A DNA stretch of 64,000 nucleotides. Origin: Psychrobacter pacificensis. Its GTDB lineage: Bacteria; Pseudomonadota; Gammaproteobacteria; Pseudomonadales; Moraxellaceae. Position 1 is the stretch's first letter; every line of letters starts with the position of its first letter. Below are positions 45,201-54,154 of this stretch, one piece after another. The notes under the pieces are model-generated. The model was not told the origin of the DNA. It searched no databases and was given only the letters and a program-made list of their open reading frames with translations. Location of the stretch: positions 1 to 64,000 of the forward strand of contig NZ_FNAL01000004.1 of the NCBI RefSeq assembly GCF_900101915.1. The letters run 5' to 3'. The translations under genes were made by a program, and so were the position numbers.

Positions 45201-45708
45201 TTATTCGATTGAAGCAGGTGCTGACAAAGCGCTGAGTGATACTGATTTGGCCATCGTGCGTGCTGGTGTTAGCGGTATTTATAGCTTTGGCGATGACAAA
45301 AAACATCAAGTGCTTGGTAGTTTGAATGGTGGTTATATTTGGGCAGATGATTTTTATGATGTGCCTTATAAATTGCGCTTTTTCGCAGGTGGTGACCAAA
45401 GCATCCGTGGCTATGACTACGAGAGCTTATCGCCACTAAACGATAAAGGCTATCTGACAGGCGGGCAAGTACTAGCGGTTGGTAGTGCAGAGTATAACTA
45501 TGAGTTCAAACCGGGCTTTCGTGGCGCATTCTTTACCGATGTTGGTAATGCGTACGACAAAGACTTTGATGCTGAAACCAAAGTTGGCGTCGGCGTCGGT
45601 GTGCGCTGGGCCTCTCCTGTTGGGATGGTGCGTGTCGATGTCGCCGCAGGGGTGACAGAAGACAATATTCCTGTGCGATTACATTTCTTTATTGGCTCGC
45701 CATTGTAA
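42277..45708 (+). CDS. tamA: Enlarged TamA, Omp85-family outer-membrane barrel
   Basis: Outer-membrane part of the TAM system that assists assembly of some outer-membrane proteins and lipid transport with TamB. At 1143 residues it is about twice E. coli TamA (577). A signal-like segment ends near SVAPAALAE (about residue 63). A roughly 300-residue Asn/Asp/Ser-rich stretch follows. POTRA-like sequence starts near residue 400. Between strand RYFNAVNVESI and KKVPLYVFVYADK, inside what should be POTRA3, lies an insert of about 165 residues. It contains D654-x-D-x-DG-x-x-D, like an EF-hand or thrombospondin calcium loop. The barrel follows, with L6 motif SIRGYDYES and the C-terminal strand RLHFFIGSPL. 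tamB follows after 100 bp. Confidence 0.88.
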   Translation: MTQPPSTRARNILMRQRDSVSIQNDISIQSTHVGTPRIHFKRSALCTALATSLVSVAPAALAETINTNITNASTSNQVAKTQSANNQTANNTSGALSDDDTQLDAALDALRLKKAVEQGIIDQSVLDDYSEQTLGIKKSGANSSSSQNDSARNNNHNSGLQDSNRFDEDMYVEGMQADLSNDDLLQQATAIQQQGYQMMTPEQIDRELAALDLQNTQDIDSINNDSAFDAPIATLNDTAPPIGLDVDLDATNLPMPSNLDTLGRSEAAAEQAATAEIMSRPINVSDSVSSGNVNAANGINDEIIAGNSDITDGGNMPSDVIDPEDYLPDYQNDTQAVNQSIEQADQSKPLARNKSNIVKRLYNRFFNGGVMALPSVETTVYIQQAGAEDTANGQPKLIKADDDIQPMKNIKAALDDTTVQSVIDFTAALPRLRQTALDAAKAVGYYDVTLSLRQPTRDTINVVIEELGEPVIVDSRIVDIRGEGGEQAEFVALEKELPPQEGDIFNHRVYKSSKAALESLSNTYGYFDQYWLNKSVDIILPDNKADMSLVYNTGDRYEFDDVVFFTYDKETNTLTQDPDKLPVELSLLQQLYEFAPGDPFYRPSVTKFSNDLSATRYFNAVNVESILPPDDRSEASTLAFDNAPTNSNAILDEDVDKDGISDMTGDNATLAASNNRLASTEDTGSSTGVERESALSNGSGETVNEADIAAIEFEVDEETLDKLQAVKQKAERLSRLPDDRVLDEKDQEADNLLGKISDSISNVAQKIFPDDADFTVDEDFVPPTLAGRKTPQDVATSKKVPLYVFVYADKPRDAQVGLGYGTDTGVRATAKIDYNLLNRQGYQAGAETEVSRISKNVAVYASRPWNHPLNDKLDGRLTYEEEVIDQGKGNFDLSTTTLKAALARNIRRDSGWNRSYSMRYRLDELETGVDGAARDDLPIRFTSSNPKQQALLFGYGMNKTDTDSATNPTRGMRQYYSIEAGADKALSDTDLAIVRAGVSGIYSFGDDKKHQVLGSLNGGYIWADDFYDVPYKLRFFAGGDQSIRGYDYESLSPLNDKGYLTGGQVLAVGSAEYNYEFKPGFRGAFFTDVGNAYDKDFDAETKVGVGVGVRWASPVGMVRVDVAAGVTEDNIPVRLHFFIGSPL

Positions 45709-45808
45709 AAGCTTACTTCCTACATATGAACACAGATCGCTTGAACCGTTTTATTCATTACTTATCGTACCGATTGCTGGTCATCACTTTTTAACGTAGT
45801 TGAGTGTC

Positions 45809-48800
45809 ATGCAGACAAAAAATACCCCGCCTAACAATGCACCAGATGAAGACCCAGCACAGCGCGATGCTCGTGCCGTTAGGCGCTGGTATCCGCTATC
45901 ATTTTTACTCAAGCTGCTGGTGCTGGTCATTATCGTACTAGCGATTATGTTTGCGATATTTTTTTATGCTGCAGGCACGGACTCTGGCACCAAGTTTATT
46001 TTAGAAAAAATCAGTGCTGAGACGGGTATCGGTTTCAAATATGGGCGCGGTAATTTGCGTGATGGTATTTGGGTGACAGATATCGATATTGAAGCCACTG
46101 AAGATCTTGAGATTTTGGTGGACAAAGCCTATGTCAAAATAGGTTGGCGTGCGGTATTTGCAAAAGAAGTACATCTAAGCGATGCTGACATTCAAACCAT
46201 CGAGATCCTCAATAAAAAACCACCGACTGGTGAACCGTTTGATTATAAGACGCTAAAGCTACCAGTCAATCTACGTTTTGATCACGCAAAAATCAATAAA
46301 ATTATTTATAAGCAAGTGACCAAAGAGCCTATTGTTATCAACAATACTACGGCTCGCGATCTGACATGGGTTGGCAGCACTGTGACGGTCGGTCGCGGCA
46401 GCTTGCAATATGCTGATATTGTAAAAGTCAGTGCCTTACAAGGTGAGGCAGATTTACAAGGCGACTACCCACTGGATCTGAGCGCGATTGTAGAGGTGAG
46501 TGCACTTGAAAAAGCTTATATCGATCCATTGAATATTACGGCAACTGGTACGCTAAAACGTACGGTTGGGCAGGTGCGTAGTCGCTATAACGACAGCGAC
46601 GTTAGCGGCGATTTTGTGGTTCAAGGCCTAGATGCAGGCGCACCGTTTCAGGCAAAACTGAAGTGGGATGATATTTTGGTGCCTTATGCAGATGACCAAA
46701 ATATTCATCTAAAAAGCGGTATGGCGACTGCATCAGGGGTTATCTCTGAGATACAACTGCGCATCAACACAGAATTGACTGCCAAAGACATTCCATCCGG
46801 TCATTATCAAGGGCGCGGCGTCATTGCAGACAGTCAATTGCGTATTGATCGCTTAGAAGCCGACGTTCCCTCTGGACGTTTGCTGCTTCAGGGCATCTTA
46901 GGCTGGAAAGAGAGCTTTAATGCGACAGTGCGTGCAGCTGGTAGTAACTTTGACATTCGACGTGCGATTCCTGATGAGTATGCTGATTTTAAAGCGTATG
47001 CTCCGCAAACGCTCAATGGTAGATTATCGTTACGCTATCAGCAGCAAAACAGTACAGGTAATACAGAGATTGATGTAGACCTACGTCAGCGTGACGGCGA
47101 ATATGTCAATGCCAACCTAGTGCGCGGCAAGACGTCTGCTAAATCTCAACACACAGCGCCTTGGTATATTGATGCAAGATGGCAAAACTTGACCCGCCGT
47201 GATGTGCCTAACATAGGCAATATTGATAGTCCTCGCGGTCAAGCAGATGTCATCGTTCGTGGTTCAAACCTATCCGTCGATGCCAATGCCATTATCAATG
47301 AACTCAATGCTGCACCTAAAGGCAACTATGACGTGCGCTTGCGTAAAGCAGGTGACGTTATTGATATCAATCGACTCAATTATGATGGCATCGTAGGCGA
47401 CCTATCAGGAACTGGGCAGATTCGGCTAGCAAATAAAAACCGCCCACTGACGTGGAAAATCGATGCAGTGACCAAAGGTTTATTGCCTAAAGAGTACCGT
47501 AGTGACTTACCACTTGAGCGTCTAAGAGGGCGTGTGAGTGCTCGTGGTCGCCTGTTAAATATCACCAAAAACGGCGTTAGTGGTCAGCGCCATGTGATTA
47601 CTGTCAATAATACCGACTTACAGGCACAGCTTGATGCCACGCAAAACGGTCGCGCAATCGGTATAACAGGTAGCGGTGATGCCAGTGTCGATATCGTGGG
47701 TGGTGAGTTGTCCGTATTTGATGCACGTTTTGATGGTCAGATCGATACAGCGGATGTACCAAAAGGTCGTCTATCAATCGACGCAGCGGGTACGCCAAAA
47801 TTAATTAGTATCCGTAAATTGAATTATGATGGTGAAGCTGGTGCGGTGAATGCCAAAGGTGTCATTGACTTGCGTCGTAATATTGGCTGGACGGTCGATG
47901 GACGTTTCGATCAGTTTAATTTAGGGTATTTTTTGCCAAATAATTCAGCAATCATCACAGGTGACTTAAAAACCAGTGGCGAGTGGCAGGCTGCGCCTAA
48001 AAACAGCCCAAATACCGCAGGTAAATTACAGCGTTTTGCTGTGAATTTCGATGGGGTTTTGGATGCCGAGCAGTTACCAGCAGGTAAGCTGAATATTAAC
48101 GCGAGCGGCGATAGTCAGCTGATCCGTATCAACCGTCTGCGGCATGTGGGCGCGGCAGGTAGTATTGATGCCAAAGGAGAGGTTGATGTGCGTCAAGGCA
48201 TTGCATGGGACATTAGTGCCGTGATGGATCGCTTCAATATCGGATATTTCTTAAAGGATACACCAAGCCGTATCACGGGTAACATCGATACGGATGGACG
48301 TTGGGGCGATACGCAGCAGACCGTCAATATCAGACAAATCAATCTGAGTGGTATGCTAAAAGGCCAGCCGCTCAGTGCCAAAGGCAGCTTGGCTGCAAAA
48401 CTGCGCTTGCCAAAAGACTTAGCCAGCTATTTTAAGCGTCTACAAACACAAGATGCCCAAGCACAGTATAAGCAAGTGAATGCCTTGGTAGACAGTTTGA
48501 ATGCTGACAACTTGATACTACGCTGGGGTGACAACTATGTGACTGCTAATGGCAATGCCAAACAGCTACAGACCAAAATCAATATCACAAGCCTAGATCA
48601 ACTGTCAGATAAGCTTGCTGGCAAAGTCACTGGTGGAGCGACTTTGTCTCAACCCACTGGTCAGGCTTTACCGACGATCTATATCGACTTGGTCGGTGAA
48701 CGGATTGCACTACCGGGCTTTATTTTGCGTCAAGGTCGTATACGTGGCAAGCTGGTTAATCTAGCCAATAGTCCAAGCCAGCTTATCGTCAGCGCTGAAG

Positions 48801-50803
48801 GTCTGGATGCTGCGGGACAAAGCTTCGATAGTGTAAAAGCCTCCTTTAATGGGACTGAGCAATCTCATATCGTTGATCTAAATGTAGCCAATCAGCAGCT
48901 TGATGTTGGCGCTAGGCTTAAAGGTGGGTTTGATCGCGACAAGCTTCGTTGGTCAGGAGTCATCGGTAAAGGCCGCGTTAAATCCAGATACGCTACCTTA
49001 AATCAATTACAGCCAGCACAGCTGATTGTGAATTTGCCCAATAATCAAAATGGCAATAATACAGATCTCAAAGTACAGTTGGCTGCACATTGTTGGCAAG
49101 CCACGGACCAAACGGGCAAGCTATGCTTACGCAAGAACTTAGTGGCTTCTCCAGCCAGTGGTGAAGTCGATGTGGCATTGCAGAATTTAGATACGTCATT
49201 ATTTTCAGTATTTTTACCAAAGGATATTGATTGGCACGGCAAGATTAATGGTAAAGCCATTGTCGGTTGGCAACGTGGTCGTCCGCCAACTATTAACACG
49301 ACACTCTATTCAGACAATGGCAAAATCGGCTTGATTCAAGACGGGGATAGCACGCCTGTGACACTGCCTTATAAGCGTGTTTCACTAATCGCCTTGTCGG
49401 TGCCAGAAGGTATCAAGCTGCGTACCGACATCAATACGGGTCGCGGTGCTCGCGGTTATGCTGAAGTCGTTGTTGATCCTTACAAAACACCGAAACCCAT
49501 CTCTGGTGCACTCGTGTTAAATGAGCTTGATTTGGCGATATTTAAGCCTTTCTTCCCAGGTATGAGAGTACTAAAAGGCAACGTTACAATGGCAGGAGGA
49601 CTGGGCGGTACGCTAGATAAGCCGCAGTTCTATGGTGATGTGAAACTCTCTGATGGTCGCATCGCCATGTTAGACTTGCCAGTGAACCTGACCAATGTCA
49701 ACACACAGGCCAAAATTCGCGGTACGCAGGCGACCATTGATGGTACGTTCAAAAGCGGTACAGGAACAGGCACACTGACAGGCACGGTCAATTGGCAGCA
49801 AAAGCTACAAGCCAAATTGAGTATTGTTGGTGAAAGGCTCGTGATTACGCAGCCGCCACTGCTCGTGGCCGAGATCAATCCTGATATCGACATCATCGTA
49901 CGCCCAACGGATCGCTATGTGGATATTAAAGGCGCTATCAGCGTGCCAACCGCTACCATTCGTCCACCAGAGGCCAGCGAAGACATTGTGACTCAATCAG
50001 AAGATGTGGTAGTGCTGGATCGGCGTTTGATCGGCAACATCGATGAGGTATTGGCAATATCAAAACCTTGGTCTATCAATGCTGATATCGGTGTTGATTT
50101 GGGTGATGACATCAATTTCCGTGGTTTTGGTGCCGTTATTCCATTGGCTGGTGCGATTAACATCAACCAAAATGGCACGGGCATCATGCGTGCCAAAGGC
50201 GTGGTTCAAGTATCACGTCGTACCAATATCAATGCTTTTGGTCAAAGCCTAGAGCTAAATTATGGTCAAGTACGCTTTAATGGCGATGTCATGAAGCCCA
50301 ACTTGAGTATTGAAGCGGCAAAAACCATTGATGGTAAAACAGTGGGTCTGCGTGTGAAAGGTACGACTGAAAGTCCAAATATCATCGTCTTTAATAATGC
50401 AGGATTGACCCAGCAGCAAGCGATGAATGCGCTGGTGACAGGACGAATCAATAATAAGAGCGCCACTCAAATCAGTGAGCAAGGGTTTAAATCACAAGTG
50501 ACCAATAACCTAGCCGCTGCTGGATTAAGCTTTGGTCTGAGTGGTACGCGCAGTCTGACCAATCAAATCGGACAGGCCTTTGGTTTACAGAGCTTGACGG
50601 TGGATGCCTCAGGTAGTAGTGAAGATACCAATGTCAATGTCACCGGTTACGTGACCCCTGACTTGTATATCCGCTACGGCGTAGGTGTTTTCAATGCGCA
50701 AAACAGTCTGTCTGTTCGCTATCAATTGACTCGTCGTATTTACGTAGAAGCCAGCTCGGCTGCTGAAAATGCGGTAGACGTGGTCTATAGTTGGCAATTC
50801 TAA
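45809..50803 (+). CDS. tamB: Translocation and assembly module protein TamB
   Basis: Very long AsmA-like bridge protein anchored in the inner membrane, reaching TamA through the periplasm. One membrane helix lies near residues 30-55 (LLVLVIIVLAIMFAIFF). After it come more than a thousand residues of repetitive beta-rich sequence with recurring motifs such as INRLNYDG, IRKLNYDGEAGAVNAKG and INRLRHVGAAGSIDAKG, roughly every 100 residues. The C-terminal TamB/DUF490 domain ends SAAENAVDVVYSWQF with a terminal Phe. ATG 45809 is used; TTG 45800 is in frame. The length of about 1664 is above E. coli TamB (1259). Paired with tamA as usual. Confidence 0.93.
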   Translation: MQTKNTPPNNAPDEDPAQRDARAVRRWYPLSFLLKLLVLVIIVLAIMFAIFFYAAGTDSGTKFILEKISAETGIGFKYGRGNLRDGIWVTDIDIEATEDLEILVDKAYVKIGWRAVFAKEVHLSDADIQTIEILNKKPPTGEPFDYKTLKLPVNLRFDHAKINKIIYKQVTKEPIVINNTTARDLTWVGSTVTVGRGSLQYADIVKVSALQGEADLQGDYPLDLSAIVEVSALEKAYIDPLNITATGTLKRTVGQVRSRYNDSDVSGDFVVQGLDAGAPFQAKLKWDDILVPYADDQNIHLKSGMATASGVISEIQLRINTELTAKDIPSGHYQGRGVIADSQLRIDRLEADVPSGRLLLQGILGWKESFNATVRAAGSNFDIRRAIPDEYADFKAYAPQTLNGRLSLRYQQQNSTGNTEIDVDLRQRDGEYVNANLVRGKTSAKSQHTAPWYIDARWQNLTRRDVPNIGNIDSPRGQADVIVRGSNLSVDANAIINELNAAPKGNYDVRLRKAGDVIDINRLNYDGIVGDLSGTGQIRLANKNRPLTWKIDAVTKGLLPKEYRSDLPLERLRGRVSARGRLLNITKNGVSGQRHVITVNNTDLQAQLDATQNGRAIGITGSGDASVDIVGGELSVFDARFDGQIDTADVPKGRLSIDAAGTPKLISIRKLNYDGEAGAVNAKGVIDLRRNIGWTVDGRFDQFNLGYFLPNNSAIITGDLKTSGEWQAAPKNSPNTAGKLQRFAVNFDGVLDAEQLPAGKLNINASGDSQLIRINRLRHVGAAGSIDAKGEVDVRQGIAWDISAVMDRFNIGYFLKDTPSRITGNIDTDGRWGDTQQTVNIRQINLSGMLKGQPLSAKGSLAAKLRLPKDLASYFKRLQTQDAQAQYKQVNALVDSLNADNLILRWGDNYVTANGNAKQLQTKINITSLDQLSDKLAGKVTGGATLSQPTGQALPTIYIDLVGERIALPGFILRQGRIRGKLVNLANSPSQLIVSAEGLDAAGQSFDSVKASFNGTEQSHIVDLNVANQQLDVGARLKGGFDRDKLRWSGVIGKGRVKSRYATLNQLQPAQLIVNLPNNQNGNNTDLKVQLAAHCWQATDQTGKLCLRKNLVASPASGEVDVALQNLDTSLFSVFLPKDIDWHGKINGKAIVGWQRGRPPTINTTLYSDNGKIGLIQDGDSTPVTLPYKRVSLIALSVPEGIKLRTDINTGRGARGYAEVVVDPYKTPKPISGALVLNELDLAIFKPFFPGMRVLKGNVTMAGGLGGTLDKPQFYGDVKLSDGRIAMLDLPVNLTNVNTQAKIRGTQATIDGTFKSGTGTGTLTGTVNWQQKLQAKLSIVGERLVITQPPLLVAEINPDIDIIVRPTDRYVDIKGAISVPTATIRPPEASEDIVTQSEDVVVLDRRLIGNIDEVLAISKPWSINADIGVDLGDDINFRGFGAVIPLAGAININQNGTGIMRAKGVVQVSRRTNINAFGQSLELNYGQVRFNGDVMKPNLSIEAAKTIDGKTVGLRVKGTTESPNIIVFNNAGLTQQQAMNALVTGRINNKSATQISEQGFKSQVTNNLAAAGLSFGLSGTRSLTNQIGQAFGLQSLTVDASGSSEDTNVNVTGYVTPDLYIRYGVGVFNAQNSLSVRYQLTRRIYVEASSAAENAVDVVYSWQF

Positions 50804-50876
50804 CGCTCTTACTTGACCGAGTGGGTATCTGATCAGTGGTATGGATTGAGACGGATTCTTATAATTATTGCTTTAC

Positions 50877-50910
50877 AAAAAAAACGCCTCGTAATGAAGG
50901 CGTTTTTTTT
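50877..50910 (+). terminator. Intrinsic terminator of tamA-tamB and hemP
   Basis: AAAAAAAACGCCT (50877-50889) and AGGCGTTTTTTTT (50898-50910) pair perfectly. The symmetrical A and T runs let it act for tamB on one strand and hemP on the other. Confidence 0.9.
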
Positions 50911-50936
50911 GTAAAAAATGTAGTCTACTCATACAG

Positions 50937-51101
50937 TTATTTGGTCAGAATCAACCGATTGTTACGAGTCAAACGTAGTCGATACTCTTCGCCTTGATGC
51001 TCGATACGTACTTCTTTGGTCAGGGCAAATAGATGCTGCGACTGTAGCGTTGGCAGACGGTTTTCACGGCAGTTTAGATAACGAGAGATAACCATACTCA
51101 T
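50937..51101 (-). CDS. hemP: Hemin uptake protein HemP
   Basis: A 54-residue ORF whose C-terminal half EVRIEHQGEEYRLRLTRN with NRLILTK at the end is the HemP family sequence (found near hemin uptake loci, in some bacteria an activator of heme receptor genes). The N-terminus is MSMVISRYLNCRENRLPTLQ; an in-frame ATG at 51095 is an alternative start. A Fur-box sequence lies 62 bp upstream, so iron repression is expected. No heme receptor or transport gene is adjacent in the window. Confidence 0.88.
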   Translation of the reverse strand: MSMVISRYLNCRENRLPTLQSQHLFALTKEVRIEHQGEEYRLRLTRNNRLILTK

Positions 51102-51423
51102 GGTAAATTCCTTTTGATAAGAAGTGGCTTAATAAATTAGCTATGTTCTAATGAACCTTAACGATAATCATTATCATTTAGATTGAATGAATTTGCAAGG
51201 TAATTGATAAAATAAAATGCAGTTATTGTGTAAATTTATCTAAGGCTACTGTCCCAAAGTGAGAATAGGGGGCTTTCTCCTTGTAGAAACACAGAATTTA
51301 TAAGATGTATAAAAACGATAGGGACCATAAAGACAGTCGCCACGTTGTTACAGCTGCCAAGTTATATACGCAGAATCAGGCGATTAAAAAGTCATAATGA
51401 AGAGAGAAGTGAAAGGTAGAGTT
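51102..51423. other. Divergent spacer between hemP and the Nudix-ThiE gene
   Basis: 322 bp. It contains the Fur box (51163-51178) and otherwise AT-rich DNA with no gene. Confidence 0.5.
51163..51178 (-). promoter_or_regulatory. Fur box upstream of hemP
   Basis: GATAATCATTATCATT (reverse complement AATGATAATGATTATC) is built of consecutive NAT(A/T)AT hexamers and closely matches the Fur consensus GATAATGATAATCATTATC. Confidence 0.82.
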
Positions 51424-52536
51424 ATGCCAAATGAGATGAGTGGCCAATCAAAAACGAAAAACATCACCATCGTCAATGTTGCAGTTGCCGTTATTTATTA
51501 TAAAACCAAGTTTTTGCTTGGATTCCGAGATGCAGCTCAGCATCAAGGCAATCGCTATGAATTTGTAGGCGGCAAAATAGAGGCTGATGAGTCAGCAGAG
51601 CAGGCATTGATTCGGGAGGTTGCTGAAGAAACAGGGATCGATATTCATCAAAATATGATGGTGAAGCTTGGGCGTTTGCATCACGACTATGGTGACAAGC
51701 AGGTGAGCTTGCAGGTTTATCAGGTTGAACTGACCGCACAGCAGTATGAACAGCACAAGCATTGTGAGTATGGATTAGAAGGCCAAGCAATGACGTGGGT
51801 TGAAAAATCTAAGCTACTAGCAGGAGCGTATCATTTGCCCGCTGCCAATAGCACTATTTTAGAATGGCTAAAGCTTCCTACAAAAATAGCGATTACGTAT
51901 CCACTTGCGCATTTTTCTGCCCAGCCAAATTCAGCAGCAGCATGGGTGCACTATCATCAAGACAATCTGCCACCAGCCGCTTGGGTGTACATCCGCTTAA
52001 AAGAGACGGAGGCGGCATACATTGCTGAGCAGCTACTGGATGTGCGTCTAGATATTCTAGCGATTTTGCCATACGACAATGACTGTCAGCGCTCCAAGAC
52101 GACAATTACAGAGGCAATGATAGAGGCAAAAACGACTGGTTCGATTGTCGCTAGACACCTGACGCATTCGGTATTAATGGCATGGTTCAATGGTACTCAA
52201 GATATTACAGAGTCTGAGCAATTGGCCGACATCTCGAGTGAGCATCCACTAATAGTCAGCTGTCATGATATTGCCAGCATTCGTGCCGCTAATAAACTTG
52301 CGAGTATGCGCATACAGCAGCAGTTGTCGCCAGTGATTGGCGCTTTTTTGTCTCCTGTACTTACAACTCAGACGCATCCTGAGACGGTGCCACTTGGCTG
52401 GGAGGCGTGGTCGGCTTTGGCACAGTTAGCTGACATGCCAGTCATTGGTCTGGGCGGCTTGGTACCTAGTATGATAGATCAAGCATTGGCGCACGGCGGT
52501 GTCAGTGTCGCAGGCATTCGTCAGTTCCACGAATAA
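51424..52536 (+). CDS. Nudix hydrolase (MutT-like) fused to a ThiE-like domain
   Basis: The N-terminal Nudix domain has the box GGKIEADESAEQALIREVAEETGI (G-x5-E-x7-REUxEE), expected to hydrolyse oxidised or other nucleoside diphosphate derivatives. After residue 150 the sequence resembles thiamine-phosphate synthase: VSCHDIASIRAANK and the end LGWEAWSALAQLADMPVIGLGGLVPS-x-IDQALAHGGVSVAGIRQF. Fusion of these two domains is known in Pseudomonas and relatives. ATG 51424 is chosen because AAAGGTAGAG lies just upstream; ATG 51397 is in frame. Whether the ThiE half is catalytically active is unclear since several thiamine-pyrimidine-binding residues cannot be recognised. Confidence 0.87.
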   Translation: MPNEMSGQSKTKNITIVNVAVAVIYYKTKFLLGFRDAAQHQGNRYEFVGGKIEADESAEQALIREVAEETGIDIHQNMMVKLGRLHHDYGDKQVSLQVYQVELTAQQYEQHKHCEYGLEGQAMTWVEKSKLLAGAYHLPAANSTILEWLKLPTKIAITYPLAHFSAQPNSAAAWVHYHQDNLPPAAWVYIRLKETEAAYIAEQLLDVRLDILAILPYDNDCQRSKTTITEAMIEAKTTGSIVARHLTHSVLMAWFNGTQDITESEQLADISSEHPLIVSCHDIASIRAANKLASMRIQQQLSPVIGAFLSPVLTTQTHPETVPLGWEAWSALAQLADMPVIGLGGLVPSMIDQALAHGGVSVAGIRQFHE

Positions 52537-52969
52537 AAAACTAGAAAATGAGTGCTCATTAAGCAGTAATATCATTCACTTGACTATGTTTGCTTATTAA
52601 GATAGGTAAGTATAAATAACTGATTTTTAAGTTATTTATCTAGTCGGTAACTATGTGATTATGATGTGTGTGTACTAACGCATAAACCCATCGTTACTTA
52701 CAAACCGTTGCGTTTTCATACATTGCACTACTGTTTTAATAGTCCAGCTGCCCTTAATATATATTCCATATCTACAACGCATTAATTCTAATTTTTATCA
52801 GTGAACTAACTATTAACGCATTTACCAAAATTTATAATAAAAAAGAGCGTTTGTAGCAGTAGAGTTTGGGTCGATAATTAACTCTGAAACTCAGGATCAT
52901 TATAAAATCAACTCAAATAAATGATGCAGATAAAGTATTTTAACAGTCACTATTAATAACGGTATCCCT
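52537..52969. other. Region between the Nudix gene and the lipocalin gene
   Basis: 433 bp without a gene. A 10-bp AT-only hairpin (52612-52621 with 52630-52639) might end the Nudix transcript. The 20-mer shared with the lptD/amgK spacer is at 52820-52839. Confidence 0.45.
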
Positions 52970-54154
52970 ATGAAAACCAATAAGTTATCTGAGTCAGCAT
53001 GGACTGACTCACAGGCAGCTGGTTCTCAATCTCAGGAGACTATACAGTCAAACAGCTATAACAATAGTCGTCATGCGCAACAAACAATAAATGCCAGTAA
53101 TGATGCAAACTATAGCCATAAAAAACTGAGCAATGAAAACCTGAACAGCGAATATTCGCACCATCTGGCAGAAGCTATGCCTTCACAAGACAGCTATTTT
53201 GGATACAAAAGCGCCGACAAAAGCCTTACTAAGGTCAAAGAGTCCGCTATGAGTAACAGTCAACATCTGAAAAATAGTGATAAAGAACAATTCAACATTG
53301 CTAATGGATATAAGCGATCAGCAACATTGAATAAAGACGAGCCGCTAATCTCTGAGCTTGCAGATGACCAAGCAAGTAATTTGCAAGACAGCACCAAGCA
53401 AATCCTTGATACTTCATCAACCGCTATCAACTCGTCATACAAAGACATACCGGAGCGTATATTTATGAATGGACTTATCAAGCATACAGGCATTGCGTTA
53501 GCGATCATCATACCGCTAGCGGCATTTTCAGCCTATGCTGCAACGCCGCCCATTAATATGGCTACTACCAGTAATATGCAAGATAATGTGATGAGCGAGA
53601 AGATTACGACCGATATGCTATCAGTTAAGCCAAGCGATATTATCTATAAGCCTGCAAGCATACCAACGACAGTGGATAGTGTCGATCTCAATGAATACGC
53701 TGGGACATGGTATGAGATTGGACGTCTACCGATGTATTTCCAGCGTAAATGTGCAGGCGATGTCACGGCAAACTATACGCAAAAGACCGATGGGTCAGGC
53801 ATCATCGTCACTAACAAATGCGTGAGCGAGGATGGTTCAGGTATTACGGCCGAAGGTTTGGCTAAGCCAGTCGATGAAAATGGTAGCAAACTAAAAGTGA
53901 CGTTTTTACCGAAGTGGATTCGCTGGATCCCAGTCGGCCGTGCTGATTATTGGGTACTAGCACGTGATGCAGATTATAAAACTGCGCTAGTAGGGACACC
54001 TGATAAAAAATACTTATGGCTCCTAGCACGGTCGCCGAATATCAGTCAAGAAACGTATACTAAATATCGTCAGGTTGCTCAGCAGCAAGGATATGATTTG
54101 AAAGAGTTTACATTGACGTCGCAGAGCAATCAAACAGTGAATCTAGCACCATAA
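52970..54154 (+). CDS. Lipocalin (Blc-like) with a long polar N-terminal extension
   Basis: The C-terminal 170 residues are a bacterial lipocalin: NEYAGTWYEIGRLPMYFQ holds the G-x-W motif, and WIRWIPVGRADYWVLARDADY and LWLLARSP are typical of Blc. Family members bind and carry lipids in the cell envelope. Before it comes a Sec-type signal segment, MNGLIKHTGIALAIIIPLAA...SAYA, starting at residue 166 (ATG 53465), with GGAG 9 nt upstream of that ATG. Residues 1-165 are Ser/Asn/Gln/Lys-rich with no domain. The gene may therefore start at 53465, giving a 229-residue exported lipocalin, or at 52970 as an anchored form. The open 495-nt stretch and its even polar composition suggest coding, but the short form is quite possible. 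Confidence 0.75.
   Translation: MKTNKLSESAWTDSQAAGSQSQETIQSNSYNNSRHAQQTINASNDANYSHKKLSNENLNSEYSHHLAEAMPSQDSYFGYKSADKSLTKVKESAMSNSQHLKNSDKEQFNIANGYKRSATLNKDEPLISELADDQASNLQDSTKQILDTSSTAINSSYKDIPERIFMNGLIKHTGIALAIIIPLAAFSAYAATPPINMATTSNMQDNVMSEKITTDMLSVKPSDIIYKPASIPTTVDSVDLNEYAGTWYEIGRLPMYFQRKCAGDVTANYTQKTDGSGIIVTNKCVSEDGSGITAEGLAKPVDENGSKLKVTFLPKWIRWIPVGRADYWVLARDADYKTALVGTPDKKYLWLLARSPNISQETYTKYRQVAQQQGYDLKEFTLTSQSNQTVNLAP

Noticed and set aside
49630-50196. Several minus-strand ORFs of 60-90 residues inside tamB
   Set aside because: They are antisense frames across a well-conserved TamB domain with no start-site signals.
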